Below are positions 1 through 10,459 of a stretch of 26,498 bases of DNA, one piece after another. The stretch is taken from contig JASVEC010000243.1 in assembly GCA_030770535.1 (NCBI GenBank), positions 1 to 26,498 on the forward strand, in the 5' to 3' direction. The notes under the pieces are model-generated. The model made no database searches, was not told the DNA's origin, and saw nothing but the letters and a program-made list of their open reading frames with translations. This DNA is from Batkoa obscura (Eukaryota; Entomophthoromycota; Entomophthoromycetes; Entomophthorales; Batkoaceae). The first letter of the stretch is position 1; each line of letters begins with the position of its first letter. A program made the translations under genes and the position numbers.

Positions 1-2627
1 AAGTTGCCCCATAAGCTTTTCTTCTCCACATGTACGCATGACAACAGCAATTTTAGCAATTAAATCAGCGGCTTGTTGACGAACTTTGGCTGATTTGTTA
101 TTAAGGCGCCAAAGGATAGCAGAATTAATTTGTGGTAAATATGGTAAAGCTCTACGACCGAAAGCATTGACTACAGAACCAAATCCATTCAAAATTACGG
201 ATTCTTCTAAAGTTTGTTCTTGGAAAGCATAAAGGATACCATCAACAAGGGTTTCCTCTAATTTTGTATCAATATCGGCAACTCCTAATGAGACAACTAT
301 CTTTTCAATAGTTTCCATGACCATTTTACGATAAGGCTCAGATTCATCCTTCAAATCTAAAGCAATTCTTGATACGATTTCAGATACACCAACTTTGTTT
401 GAAAGCTCGACTGTAGTTTCAACAAGTTGTTTATAATTACGACGATCTAAAGCCATACGGCGAACCCAGAAATGACGGAAAAAGTCTGGTAAAATGTCTT
501 CTTTAATATATTGTGGAGTAACACCATCTGTAGCAGCACATTGTTTAACTACTTTGAGGACTATTTTTTTCATTTCTTCATCAGGGGTTTGAAATTCACG
601 AATTAAAATTACCATAACTCCTTTAGTATAGTAACCTGCCCACTCGGTATCCATTAAAGGAATAAGATAACCAATTGCTTTTAAAAAAGCAGCAAGACCT
701 TTACCACGATGTTTTCTAGTGCCATTCCAAAGAGGTTTGATGACAGGACCAAATGATTCAATACCGTATGGTGCAGCAGCTTCTGCAAGAGCTGCAATAG
801 CAAGAGCGGTAATAGTACGTACCTTTTGCTGTTCATCATCTAAACCATGCTGAATAGTCTCAACTAATCCTCTTAAATGAGGCAAAATTGCGCATCCCAT
901 TAAAATAGAGATTTGTTGAATGATTTTGATACCAGTATGACGAGCTTGCCATGATTTTTTGGATTTACATACAGCTTTTAAGAAAGGTAATAATACAGGA
1001 ATACCTAAAGAGGATGCAACAACAGAGAACGCACGAGCAGTAGTGTTGCGTACGTATTCATCAGTGCTATCGATATCTGGGCGCATAGTAGCAATCATAG
1101 TTGCTAAACCAGCTGCTTTCGATAAATTACTAATAATCTCACGACCTTCGACACGTGCATAATAATCTTCATCAATTAATAAAGGCTCAATTACTACTAA
1201 AATTTGATGTACAAATGGACGAACTAAATCATCTAATTTATAAAGAATTCTGTCGATAACTTTGACCAAAAGATGGCGTTCTTGATCTTCAAGTGCAGTA
1301 GACATAAGTAATGGCAAAATCTTTTTTAAAAGTGGACCAGCTCCAAAATCACGAGCCTTATCGGTAATAGTACGTAATGCAGATTTACGCATTGGTGGAG
1401 TACCATTTTTGATCTTTAATAATAACTTTAAAATTTTACGCTCTTTAAGCTCTTCAACTGGTAGAGATTCTTCATCTGCGTTGTCCAACAAAGTCCCGAA
1501 ATATTTCATATCTTCAGTTTTAAAGAATGGGAGGCTTCCAACTCCAGGAATTTCAGTTGGGGCGTCAATGCTGGCGGTCATTGTCATTTGTTGATCTTCC
1601 ATCATCATAAATCCACTAGTACCAGCCATTGGGGTTGGGGTTGCTGTTAATTTTCTTGCAGGTGTGTGGATGGGAACATAAGATGCAGGGGGTTCTAAAA
1701 TCTTATAACCAGTTGACGGAGTAATTTGTCAAGATAATCATCAGTCATAGGTAAATTTCTAGCCTCAATTTCCCGTTCCCATCTTAGAGCATTAGATACC
1801 TCTGGGGTCATTGAGCCTAATGGTACTCCACCAGCCACGCCATACCCTGGGTTACTTGGAGTAGCGCCTTCTTGAACAATACCAACTGGAGTCTCATCCC
1901 ATCTTGACTTATTTCTTTTCCCGGGGTTTCTGAGACTGAACTTCCCGATGTTTTGGGAGTTTCATCCCATCTTGAAGAGCTTTCATTTGCAGGAGTTTCG
2001 TCCCAGCGGTTTCTTTTACGTAAAGCATCTTTATCAGAAGCCCTTGGAGTTTCGTCCCATCTACTGGATGAGCGACTTGATACAGAAGATGAATCAGATG
2101 CAACTGGAGTGGGCATATCCCATCTACGTCTTTTTGGAGCTGTATCTTTTTGTGCTTCCTTTTCTTTATCTCTGATCGCCTTCATTACTCTCTCTGCTTC
2201 ACGATCAAGTTCCACACTTTTCATAACTTCAGAATATACTCTTGCGTTACTCGAATCTTGATCTTTACTAAAAGCATCTACTCTTTCAGGGGAAAGATCA
2301 CGTTGAAATCTTCTAGCACGATAATCATCTTCTCTCTCGGCTATTACCTTGCTAGTTTTTTTATCAACATTCGCAAATGGATCAACATCATGATCTATTA
2401 AATCATCTTCCCCTGGTAAAGGTAAACTGGTTTCATAATTAGAACGATCCTCAGTTGTATAAATATCTTGATCGAAACTCACCTTCCCCACCATAGAGAC
2501 TCTATTAAGATTTTCTTGTTGCCTTTTATTGGCTTCTCTTTCGAGTTCTTTAGCCTTCACTTTGGCCTCAAGATCTATTAAACTTTTTAGTACGTTTTAC
2601 ATTAATAAATATTAATTTACCTTCCAT
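1..2627 (-). CDS. SF3B1: Splicing factor 3B subunit 1 (SF3B1/SAP155/Prp10), 3' end outside window
   Basis: HEAT-repeat scaffold of the U2 snRNP SF3b complex, which clamps the branch-point/U2 duplex in the nucleus. The start lies in a 7-nt first exon (2621-2627), followed by a 46-nt intron (2575-2620) containing TACTAA; the protein begins [13 protein letters not shown]. The N-terminus carries one RWDMPTP and four RWDETP motifs (about residues 150-235), the tryptophan ligand motifs known to bind UHM domains such as U2AF65. The conserved [13 protein letters not shown] block and HEAT repeats follow to the left edge. The last codons match about residue 970 of the 1304-residue human protein, so roughly 330 residues are missing. 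The lysines equivalent to human K666 (TGIKII) and K700 (DEQQKVRTI, bases 823-825) are conserved. The frame breaks twice, at about 1916-1922 and 1718-1719; each time one missing base restores family sequence. A sequence error is likelier than a pseudogene. Confidence 0.95.
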
Positions 2628-3767
2628 TTTCAATAAAAAAAATAATTTTTTGAAATGACTTAGGTTAAGATTTATGCTTATTCAGTTATCCAATAGCATT
2701 CGAATTTAGTATCGCGTAGTTCAAAAAAAAACCAATGATTAAAGCCTTTACGGGTAAAAATTAGAAACTTACCCAAATGAACAAAGATGGAAGGGAAGGC
2801 GTTTCAATTAAAAGCTTATTTTGGTTTTGTAGATGATAGTGACCTTCCTTTCAGCGTTTTGCTCACTTTTATAGCTAAAATTTAAAATCGCTGAAGTAAA
2901 AAGGTATTCTAACATTTTAGTTAATTAATGGTACTAAATTATAGCTTCAATAGCAATGAAATTAATAGAGCGTAAGAAATTCTCTTTTATTATTAGGTAT
3001 TATAGCTTATGATTTTTAAAGTTACTTTAAAGAATGTTTTAATGGACAGTGGTATTAATTAGGTAATTGAGTTGTGGATGAAACAATATTTTTTGTCACT
3101 TTGTCGTGGTAGATAGTGTAGCTTAATGTTTAATCACTTAGATTGAAGTGGATACTCGATCTTAAAATATGTTCCCATCAAACGGTCTATATTTTTGAAG
3201 CCAAGCTATAGTCGATAATAAGTCCTAATAAGTTCTAATAAATGAAACATTTTTGCTTGCAAACCCTGTATTATGTTTTACAATCTTTGATCTATTGAAA
3301 CTTTATTTTAAGATTGTAATCTGAGCTATTGATTAAATTATAGTCAAAGTTTAAATACACAATAGTAAAATTTTAATTAAACTTTAATTTGCTAAATCTG
3401 AAGATAAAATAAGATGTTTAAAAATCATCACTATATGTGGTTACTTAGAAAAATAATAGCAATTTTGATTTTTAAATAATCTGAAATATAACCAAAAAAC
3501 AAGTAAATCGTTTTGATTTATAGTTAGCTATTTACAAACATTGAAGATAGTATTTACTATATTCTAAGATAGGCTAAATAGACCAGATATTAAAAAAGCT
3601 TATAGTCAAATCAATCACTCTGAATCCTTTAAAACAACCTTTTTAACCAATGGATTTTATAATATATGTTTCTTAAAGTATAATAATCTGCTAGGAAATG
3701 CTGCAGCCCATTTTTACAATAAGGCTTTATTTTAATAATCTTTATATCATAGTCATAAAATTCAAAG
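2628..3767. other. Gene-free AT-rich stretch upstream of SF3B1
   Basis: This stretch between the SF3B1 start and the first inverted-repeat element has stops in all frames and no recognisable protein or RNA gene. It presumably holds the SF3B1 promoter next to 2627, but no motif could be assigned. Confidence 0.5.
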
Positions 3768-3871
3768 TATGAGGATTTTTTTTTGACTTCATCACTTTTT
3801 CCATCTTTCAAGTGCGCTATTTGAGTGGAAAAATTGTTAGTAAAATTCAAATACAAAAATACATTCTCATA
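3768..3871 (+). mobile_element. MITE-like quasi-palindromic element, copy A
   Basis: A 104 bp element starting TATGAGGAT and ending ATTCTCATA, so the ends are inverted repeats flanked by TA. Its core, TTTTTCCATCTTTCAAG followed by GCGCTATTTGAGTGG, is shared with five other copies in the window. A short minus-strand open frame overlapping it (3629-3856) is chance. The right-hand TA is shared with copy B. There is no transposase inside, so it would be non-autonomous. The TA boundary resembles Tc1/mariner targets; that family assignment is inference. Confidence 0.75.
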
Positions 3872-3967
3872 TGAAGTGTTTTTGATTTTATCAGTTTTTC
3901 CATTTTTTAAGTGTTATTTGAGACGAAAAATTGTTAAAATTGTTAAACAAAAAGACACATCCCTATA
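3870..3967 (+). mobile_element. MITE-like quasi-palindromic element, copy B (abuts copy A)
   Basis: A 98 bp relative of copy A in the same orientation, running from TATGAAGTG to CATCCCTATA. The core reads TTTTTCCATTTTTTAAGTG followed by TTATTTGAGACG. It begins at the TA dinucleotide that ends copy A, so two elements sit head to tail sharing one TA. It is more diverged from the consensus than copies A and F. Confidence 0.7.
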
Positions 3968-4354
3968 TATACATTTGGAATGATTTCTTTATAAAGCTAA
4001 GATTCAATAACGAAGTTTTTACCCTTTAATTTAACGTTTTGATTTTCTTTAAATGTATTAACCCCACAGATTTAATATTTAAAGTATGATAATTGAGGTT
4101 GCTCTTTATTTAATTTGTCTAGCCAATAATAGCATAACCTTGTTAAGTGGCAACTTTTTTTAACAGTAGCACAAAACAATGATCAGAAGCACATGTCAAT
4201 AATCTAAAATAGCTTACAATTTTAAGTTTACCAAATTATGGATTATTTGATATACTTGGAATGTACATCATGTTATGTATGGATGATTATGTATATTTAA
4301 ATTGAAAAATTCACAACCTTTTTTTCTTTATCGATTGTCAATTATTAATTGAAT
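3968..4354. other. Gene-free AT-rich upstream region
   Basis: Lies between element copy B and the secreted cysteine-rich protein. It presumably includes that gene's promoter and 5' UTR. A pyrimidine-rich run (CCTTTTTTTCTTTATCG) sits about 25-40 bases before the start codon. No other feature was seen. Confidence 0.45.
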
Positions 4355-4938
4355 ATGAATTTTAAATTTCTTATAAGCTTAATTTTATTATCCTTTGTAT
4401 TATCTCAAGTTTATGATGACTCTCAAAGAGGTGATGTTTGTGATAGAAACCTTTCTACTTGTATAGTTATATGTTATAATCATGATAAGGGACAGCCATT
4501 AACAAACACATGTGATCCAAATACATTTAATTATGAATGTGTGTGTGCCGGAGACTACAGACCACCACTAAACAGTAATTTTAATCCATTTTACAATGCT
4601 TATTTTAACATATTTTTAGATAACACATACCAGCTGCAACAGCAAAATGTCAAATAGAAGGTCAACAATGTAAAGCTGGTTGCAATGGGGCTCCGGGATG
4701 TGCCGAAAAGTGTAATTTAGACCATATTTGCCTTGGGATCGAAGAAAGAGCTAATAATAATACAAATTCTGCAAACTCAACTTCAACTTCAATCTCGCTT
4801 ACTATCACAGCAGTTAATGCTGAAACCTCAAAGCCGTCTATTTATTCTGATACTACTTCTTCCTCCTTTAAAGTTTCTTCAAACTTTATACTGTGTTCAA
4901 TTCTGACCGTATTTTCTATCTCTTTCTATCAAATATAA
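4355..4938 (+). CDS. Secreted cysteine-rich protein, DUF7707-like, probable GPI anchor (one frame break)
   Basis: A protein of about 194 residues. The start is the ATG at 4355; an in-frame TTG six bases upstream is not preferred. Residues 1-18 (MNFKFLISLILLSFVLSQ) form a clear signal peptide. The mature part has the spaced cysteines of fungal DUF7707-type domains (CDRNLSTCIVICYN, LTNTCDPNTFNYECVC, then KCQIEGQQCKAGC and CAEKC), a Ser/Thr/Asn-rich linker with likely N-glycosylation sites, and a C-terminal hydrophobic segment (FILCSILTVFSISF) ending almost at the stop, typical of a GPI signal. The frame changes once at about 4628-4632: TACCAG would need one more C to give the expected TYPAATAKC. 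Function is unknown; cell-surface location is inferred. Family assignment rests on cysteine pattern alone. Confidence 0.75.
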
Positions 4939-5667
4939 TTAAATTTTTTCAAACTAGCCCTAAATAAACAGTATTTTAAATTAATTATTTAATATTTTTA
5001 TTTCGTTTTACATACATAGTACTTTTCTGTTTTAAAAATACTATTAACAATGGATATTTCTAAATTTTAATTTTATTCAAACTTCATAAATTTGTCTTAT
5101 TTTTAATATTACGAATTGGAATAGGATGTTGTTTGAAAACATATAGCTATTAAGCTTGAATAGTAGCGTAATAATTTTTATCTGATTAAAGTTATCATTT
5201 TAATTGCAGAACAGCTTGTAGTTGAATGTCTTTCATGCTTTTTTAATTTGTGGTCAGTTTTTTCCAATATGGATTTTGAGGGCTATAGCTTTTGAAATAT
5301 CTTAAATTTTTAAATTTTTTTAGCCCTAAACTAAAAGCAATAAGGAGGATTTAACTACAAATTATGCCATCTAAATAAAAGCTACTTTTTGCACAAACGA
5401 ATATCATAAATTACAATAGTTTTTCATGTACAGTAATTTTTATTTTGAATATTACTCTAGAATTGAATCTAAAATTTCTTTAATATATTGCAAAAATTCT
5501 CAAGTAGTTTTTGCAAATATAAAATTAGTTATCAAATCAGAATTTCGAAAAATATTTTAAACTGCAGGGGTTTTGAGAATTTTTGACCAAAGTTGAAGGT
5601 ATAATAAAAACAAGCCAATCACTACTTAACTCTTCCTTTACACTTTTTACAAAAAAAATCAGTCAAA
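4939..5667. other. Intergenic region upstream of the uS15 gene
   Basis: AT-rich, with no gene seen. It contains two AGCCCTAA octamers (4956-4963 and 5322-5329), which fit the ARCCCTAA consensus of the fungal factor Tbf1, known to sit at some ribosomal protein promoters. The same octamer also occurs inside the RhoGAP coding region, so the match is weak evidence. A TATAAT-like run lies about 70 bases before the start, and a pyrimidine-rich stretch (CTCTTCCTTTACACTTTTT) about 20-40 bases before it. Confidence 0.4.
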
Positions 5668-6175
5668 ATGGGTCGTATGCATGCTCCTGGAAAAGGTATT
5701 TCTGGCTCCGCCACTCCATTCCGTCGTAATCCACCAAGCTGGGTTAAGACTACTTCTCTTGACTTAAACGAGCATATCTGCAAATTAGCCAAGAAAGGTC
5801 TTACTCCATCCCAAATTGGCGTTCTTTTACGTGATAGTCATGGTGTCCCTCAAGTTAAGGCCATCACTGGTAACAAAGTTTTACGTATCTTAAAATCCAA
5901 CGGCCTTGCCCCAGAAATCCCAGAAGATCTTTATCATCTTATCAAAAAGGCTGTCGTTGTCCGTAAACATCTTGAACGTAACCGTAAAGATAAAGACTCT
6001 AAATTCCGTCTTATTTTGATTGAATCTCGTGTCCATCGTCTTGCTCGTTACTACAAAAAAGCTGGTCAACTTCCACCAACCTGGAAATAGTAAGATTATT
6101 ATTTTTATTTCTTCAAGAGTTATTTAACAATTTTTTTTTAGCGAATCCTCAACTGCCTCCACTTTAGTCTCATAA
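5668..6175 (+). CDS. RPS13: 40S ribosomal protein uS15 (RPS13)
   Basis: Component of the small ribosomal subunit that binds 18S rRNA; cytosolic. The N-terminal eukaryotic/archaeal extension is intact ([20 protein letters not shown]), followed by the S15 domain with [17 protein letters not shown] and the [11 protein letters not shown] helix. Reading without splicing stops after PPTWK. A 52-nt intron (6090-6141, GTAAGA to TTTTTAG) joins TA to C to make Tyr, and a second exon (6142-6175) supplies [11 protein letters not shown], the expected tail. The spliced product is 151 residues, exactly the family length. Codons are richer in C-ending choices than the neighbours', as expected for a highly expressed gene. 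The start is preceded by CAAA, a fungal-type context. Confidence 0.97.
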
Positions 6176-7608
6176 ATGTGCAAATAAATTGGTGAATATT
6201 TAGTTATTCAGTGGTAATTATTTTATTTATTTATTCAGTGGCAAATGACGACAACCTTATATTTACTAACCAAATAATATAATTATTGGTAATGAAGTAG
6301 ATAAATTTGTATTCACACTGTCTGATGCCTTATTGTATTTTATAGTACAAATTACAGTAATTAATTACATTTAAATCATAGTTAAATTTGTGCTCTTCGC
6401 ATTATTTATTTTAAAGGTACGATGGGATATTTCTGTCTAAGATGTGGAATCTTTTCAAGGTACGGGTACCTTGGGCAGAATATCACCAAGCCTAATTATT
6501 TATTTTTTGTCTAATAAACTCTTTAATTAATCTATTATTCTTTAATCTTTTATAACCATAATTTTAAAATAATACTTTTTTTATAATATTACAGTCTTCA
6601 CATAAAAAACTTGTATATTGCAAAATCATTATTTAAGTATCTGAAACAAGATCGAAGAACATGAAAGCCTATTTACAAATTTAATACAACAAACAATTTA
6701 TTTCGATTTAGTTATTTGTTAAAAGGTTTTAATTAAGCTAAAACAATATATTTATTCAAACTTGATATCAAATATATACAAATAAATATTAATTAGTTTA
6801 CAAAATTCTTAATTAAACCTCATTTTAATCAACTATAACATTTTCAGAAAAGTAATATTAATTTTTTTTTATATTATAACAATAGACATATTATTTAATA
6901 AGGTTTATCTTATTTTTAAGAAAAATAAGACAATTTAGTATAAAGAATTAATCCACCGATTTAAATATATTAAGACTTATTTAAAATAACTCAAAATCTA
7001 ATTAACTATGTAATATGTATTCTTATAGTTTCAATAATAAATCTATTAAATAATATGAGATAATTATTAGAAAATGATAGTTTTTAATTAAGTTTTAATT
7101 AATTTCAATTTTTATATAAAGTAATTTTAGTTGAAATAATATACTATTTATGGTTAATAAGATATTACTTTCATTGAACGTTGATAAAGTATATTGTAAA
7201 TATACAAAGTATATAAATTAAGTTGATAAAGATTAAATTGATGTGCTTTGATTATAACTTGGTAAGTAAAGTGATTAACTACACTTAATATAGAAAGTGA
7301 TTGGGTAAAATCTCTTTCATAAAATGAGTCTTAAAGTAACCAAGCATAAACTGTACCCTATTATACCATGATCTAAGAGCGAAATCCAACATGATTGGAT
7401 TATCTAAATATGGAAAAAACAGTGGAGCTTTCGATTAATACCAGTTCTAACAATTTCTACAAGAGGTTTAAACTGATGTGGATTGTATTTTATTAAACAT
7501 AACAAATCTTTTGCTTTATTTAACTAGTGAAATTATAGAATTTTATTTATTATAATCTCATCACTTTAATAACTTTTTACTATTTTTTGCTTATAAATTA
7601 ATTTGCCA
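6176..7608. other. Gene-free AT-rich spacer
   Basis: 1.4 kb between RPS13 and the RhoGAP gene. It is very AT-rich with frequent stops in every frame. The only distinctive part is the higher-GC hairpin island at 6415-6492, listed separately. The last bases probably include the RhoGAP promoter. Confidence 0.5.
6415..6492. other. Compact hairpin-forming island of higher GC content
   Basis: Inside AT-rich DNA this ~78 bp block has two nested foldbacks. GATATTTCTGTC (6426-6437) pairs with GGCAGAATATC (6474-6484) with one bulge. AAGGTAC (6457-6463) pairs with GTACCTT (6466-6472) and leaves almost no loop. AAGGTAC also occurs at 6415-6421. There is no open frame. It could be a structured non-coding RNA, a regulatory element or a transposon remnant. 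It does not fit a tRNA. Confidence 0.4.
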
Positions 7609-10078
7609 ATGATGTCAAGGTATTAATGTAAAAGTATAGTTAATATTTTAATATTTTAAGATATGATAACAATGATAACAATGATAACGAAAAGAGCTCA
7701 GATCCACTAGAATGGGTTGAGATAATGGATCCACAAAGTCATAATATTATTTACGCTAATCCAGTAATTTCTTATCAAACTAAATTTTGAGATAATAACT
7801 TAATGTTTAGGTAACCGGTGAATGTTCTTGGGAAAGGCCAAAAAAGGGATTTATGTAACTATTGTTAGGTTTAAGTTTTTATTGAAATTAACATTAGTTA
7901 GTAAAGAAAGATCACCAGAAGGAGAATGGTGGGAGTTATTTGATAAAAAACACAAATTACCATATTATTATAATACTGTATCAAAAAAAACTGTTTGGGT
8001 TAGACCAAAAAGTGGGCTAATTATACCTTTGACAAAAATACAAGTAAATTTTATATGAATAACAAAAGATAAACAGTAACCAAAATCTAGAGTGTTGCAT
8101 TAAATAATAGAGAATCGACTCAAAGTGTAGAGAAAACCAAAAAAAACGAATCGAATCAGAACAAATTAAGAAATGAGAGCCCCAGAACACCAAAAGAAAG
8201 TTTTAAGATAATGGTCCTTCAAGTCCTTCAACAAGAAGTATAAATAATCCAAGTCCAAAAACTAAAAGTGTTCCAATTTCTCCAAAAATGACTGATGGTT
8301 CAAGTGTTGATGCCTCACCTAAATCTTCGACTTCAAATATGTCTGGAAGATCATCATGTCAATTTAAATTAAAAGGTGTACAACCTGCGAAAGAAAGCCC
8401 TAATAAACTTAAAAATGGATCAAATTTAACGATTGACTTGGTAAATGATACACAATTAATTTTGATCTTGTGATTTATCTTTATTAGCCGAAAAATGAAG
8501 AAATAAGGCCTGAAAGTATGTTCAGTCCAGCATCTCAGAATGAATTGTCTGAAATAAAAGCTGAAACCCCTACCAAAAATCGAAATTCCTATTTGGAAAC
8601 AGCTACCAAATCTTCAGCAATAGCAGAGATCGCAAAGAAACGCGGGATCGGTAGCCCTAAACTAGATCTAGGTAAAAAAACATAAAAAAACATAAACTAA
8701 AACTAGGTTAACACTTTAAAATAGAGGCGGCTAAACAAATGTCACCATTAATAATAAAAGATGATGACAAAGGATCTACTCATACCTCAACGTAATTTAA
8801 TTTGTACCTCTCTTCTTTTTAATAACATTAATTTTAGTCCAAAATCATTACCACCTGGATTAAAACAAGATATAAACCAATTTCAAATTGATGGCTTTGC
8901 CAAAAGGTTCTTCTCGACTCATAAAAAAGGATTGTTTCGTAAAAAGGTTCCTTTAGAAAAAATGCTTACATGGACTGATGTAAGTCAACTAATAATGCAT
9001 ATATATATTATACTAATATATCTTAGGAAAGCATCAGTCAACCTTTAATGGCAATAAATAGAGGTTTATACAAGGATGCCTTAAAGAGCTTTAAATTAAT
9101 ACAAAGAGTTATGGGAGATCGTAGCAAAGGGAAGAGTAATAGTGATAACGGAGACATACAATGGTTAATTGAAAGGGGATTAAATGAAGGAGAAATCAGA
9201 GATGAAATTTATGTACAAATTGTAAAACAATTAACAGAAAACCCCAGTTTAAAAAGCCAAAAAATAGGATGGGAGTTGATTTCTGTATTACTTCTATGTT
9301 TCCCGCCATCAAAAAATTTTGAAAATTATTTCAAGAGCTTTGTTAGTTTAGGCAGATCGCACGAATCTGAAGAAATAGTTACAATAGCTAAATATTCATT
9401 AATTAAACTAGATCGTATATGTAAAGTTGGACCCAAAGGGAAAGCATTAAGTCTGCCTGAAATTGAACAAGCCAGAATAGCTGCTTTCCATCTTTCTGTA
9501 TTTGGGGAATCTTTAGACACTATTATGGAACATCAAAAAGAATACCACCCAGATTTAATATTGCCAAGGGTTTTACCATTCTTGACAGATTCAGTTATGA
9601 AGCTAAACGGTCATCGTAGCGAAGGTATATTTAGGGTGCCTGGTGACATGGAAATGGTAGCAGAGCTAAAGCTTAGGATTGATAAAGACAATTATGAAAT
9701 TGAAGGAATCACGGATTGTAATGTTCCAGCCTCACTGCTCAAACTATTTTAAGAGATTTAGAAGAGCCATTGATACCTTCTAAGTATTATGATGATTGTT
9801 TAAAAGCAAGTAAAAAGTGTGAAGATGCGATTAAGATCATCGGAAGCTTACCAGAAGCAAACAAAAAAGTTGCCCAATTTGTAATTAAATTTTTACAAAA
9901 ATTTACAGATCCAGAAGTAATTTCAATGACCAAAATGTCTATACAGAATCTAGCTATGGTGTTCGCACCTTCATTTTTAAGATGTCCTAGTGATAACTTG
10001 ACTGAGGTATTTGCTAATTCCAAGTTGGAGCAAGAATTCTTAAAGGAGTTATTAGTCAATTATACTATTGAAGAATAA
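7609..10078 (+). CDS. WW-MyTH4-RhoGAP protein, ARHGAP39/Vilse-like (nine exons, two frame breaks)
   Basis: GTPase-activating protein for Rho/Rac-type GTPases, about 698 residues. Introns: 7620-7660 (less certain), 7764-7810, 7855-7901, 8044-8090, 8441-8487, 8672-8724, 8792-8837 and 8980-9026, nearly all 46-53 nt. In order: a short N-terminus with a GATAACAAT tandem repeat (7665-7688, Asp-Asn runs); WW1 (DPLEWVEIMD, then VTGECSWERP across an intron); WW2 (EGEWWELFDKKHKLPYYYN, VWVRP); a Ser/Pro-rich linker; MyTH4 (KRFFSTHKKGLFRKKVPLEK, FKLIQRVMGD, GWELISVLLLCFPPS); and RhoGAP with the arginine finger in EGIFRVPGD (Arg codon 9633-9635) and NLAMVFAPSFLRC. This domain order matches human ARHGAP39, with a shorter linker. 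The frame breaks at about 8199-8207 and 9747-9750; at each, one missing base in an A or T run restores family sequence. The first exon (7609-7619) is inferred from frame only. Confidence 0.9.
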
Positions 10079-10459
10079 TCAATTCATTTTGTCATTGTTC
10101 TATATATATCTAATTAATGTTTATAAATCTTTTATTTTCTTGTAAGATTCATTTCCCTTTCTTTTCATTTTTGTTGTCGTTTGTTTGAGTTCACTTTTCT
10201 GGTTTAATTGCAATGGAAGCTATACAATAAACTTTAGTATATGTTAAACGATAGCATAGTGAGCTAATATAGATAAAATAGTTCATTAGAATCAGATATG
10301 AAGAATAGTTAAAAAGATTAATAAAGTTCATAAAGTAGTTGAAATTTATAAAAACAAATTTGCGATTTTTTATTTCATATTAATAATAAAGCTTTCTTTT
10401 TTGATAAATAAGTTTATTGAATCACAATAAAAAGGATAAGCACAGACATTCATCCACCT
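10079..10459. other. Convergent intergenic region between RhoGAP and SERF genes
   Basis: Lies between the 3' ends of two convergent genes, so it should hold both 3' UTRs and polyadenylation sites. Several AATAAA/AATAAT-type hexamers are present on both strands. No gene was seen. Confidence 0.5.

Noticed and set aside
1953-2401. Plus-strand open frames opposite SF3B1
   Set aside because: They are antisense shadows of the RWDETP-containing SF3B1 exon.
3100-3170. tRNA-like stretch (GTAGATAGTGTAGCTTAATG, then CACTTAGATTGAAGTG)
   Set aside because: It superficially resembles a mitochondrial tRNA, but the anticodon loop would have the wrong size and no acceptor stem or T arm forms.
3629-3856. Minus-strand open frame of 75 codons
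   Set aside because: It overlaps element copy A, is low-complexity and AT-driven, and resembles no known protein.
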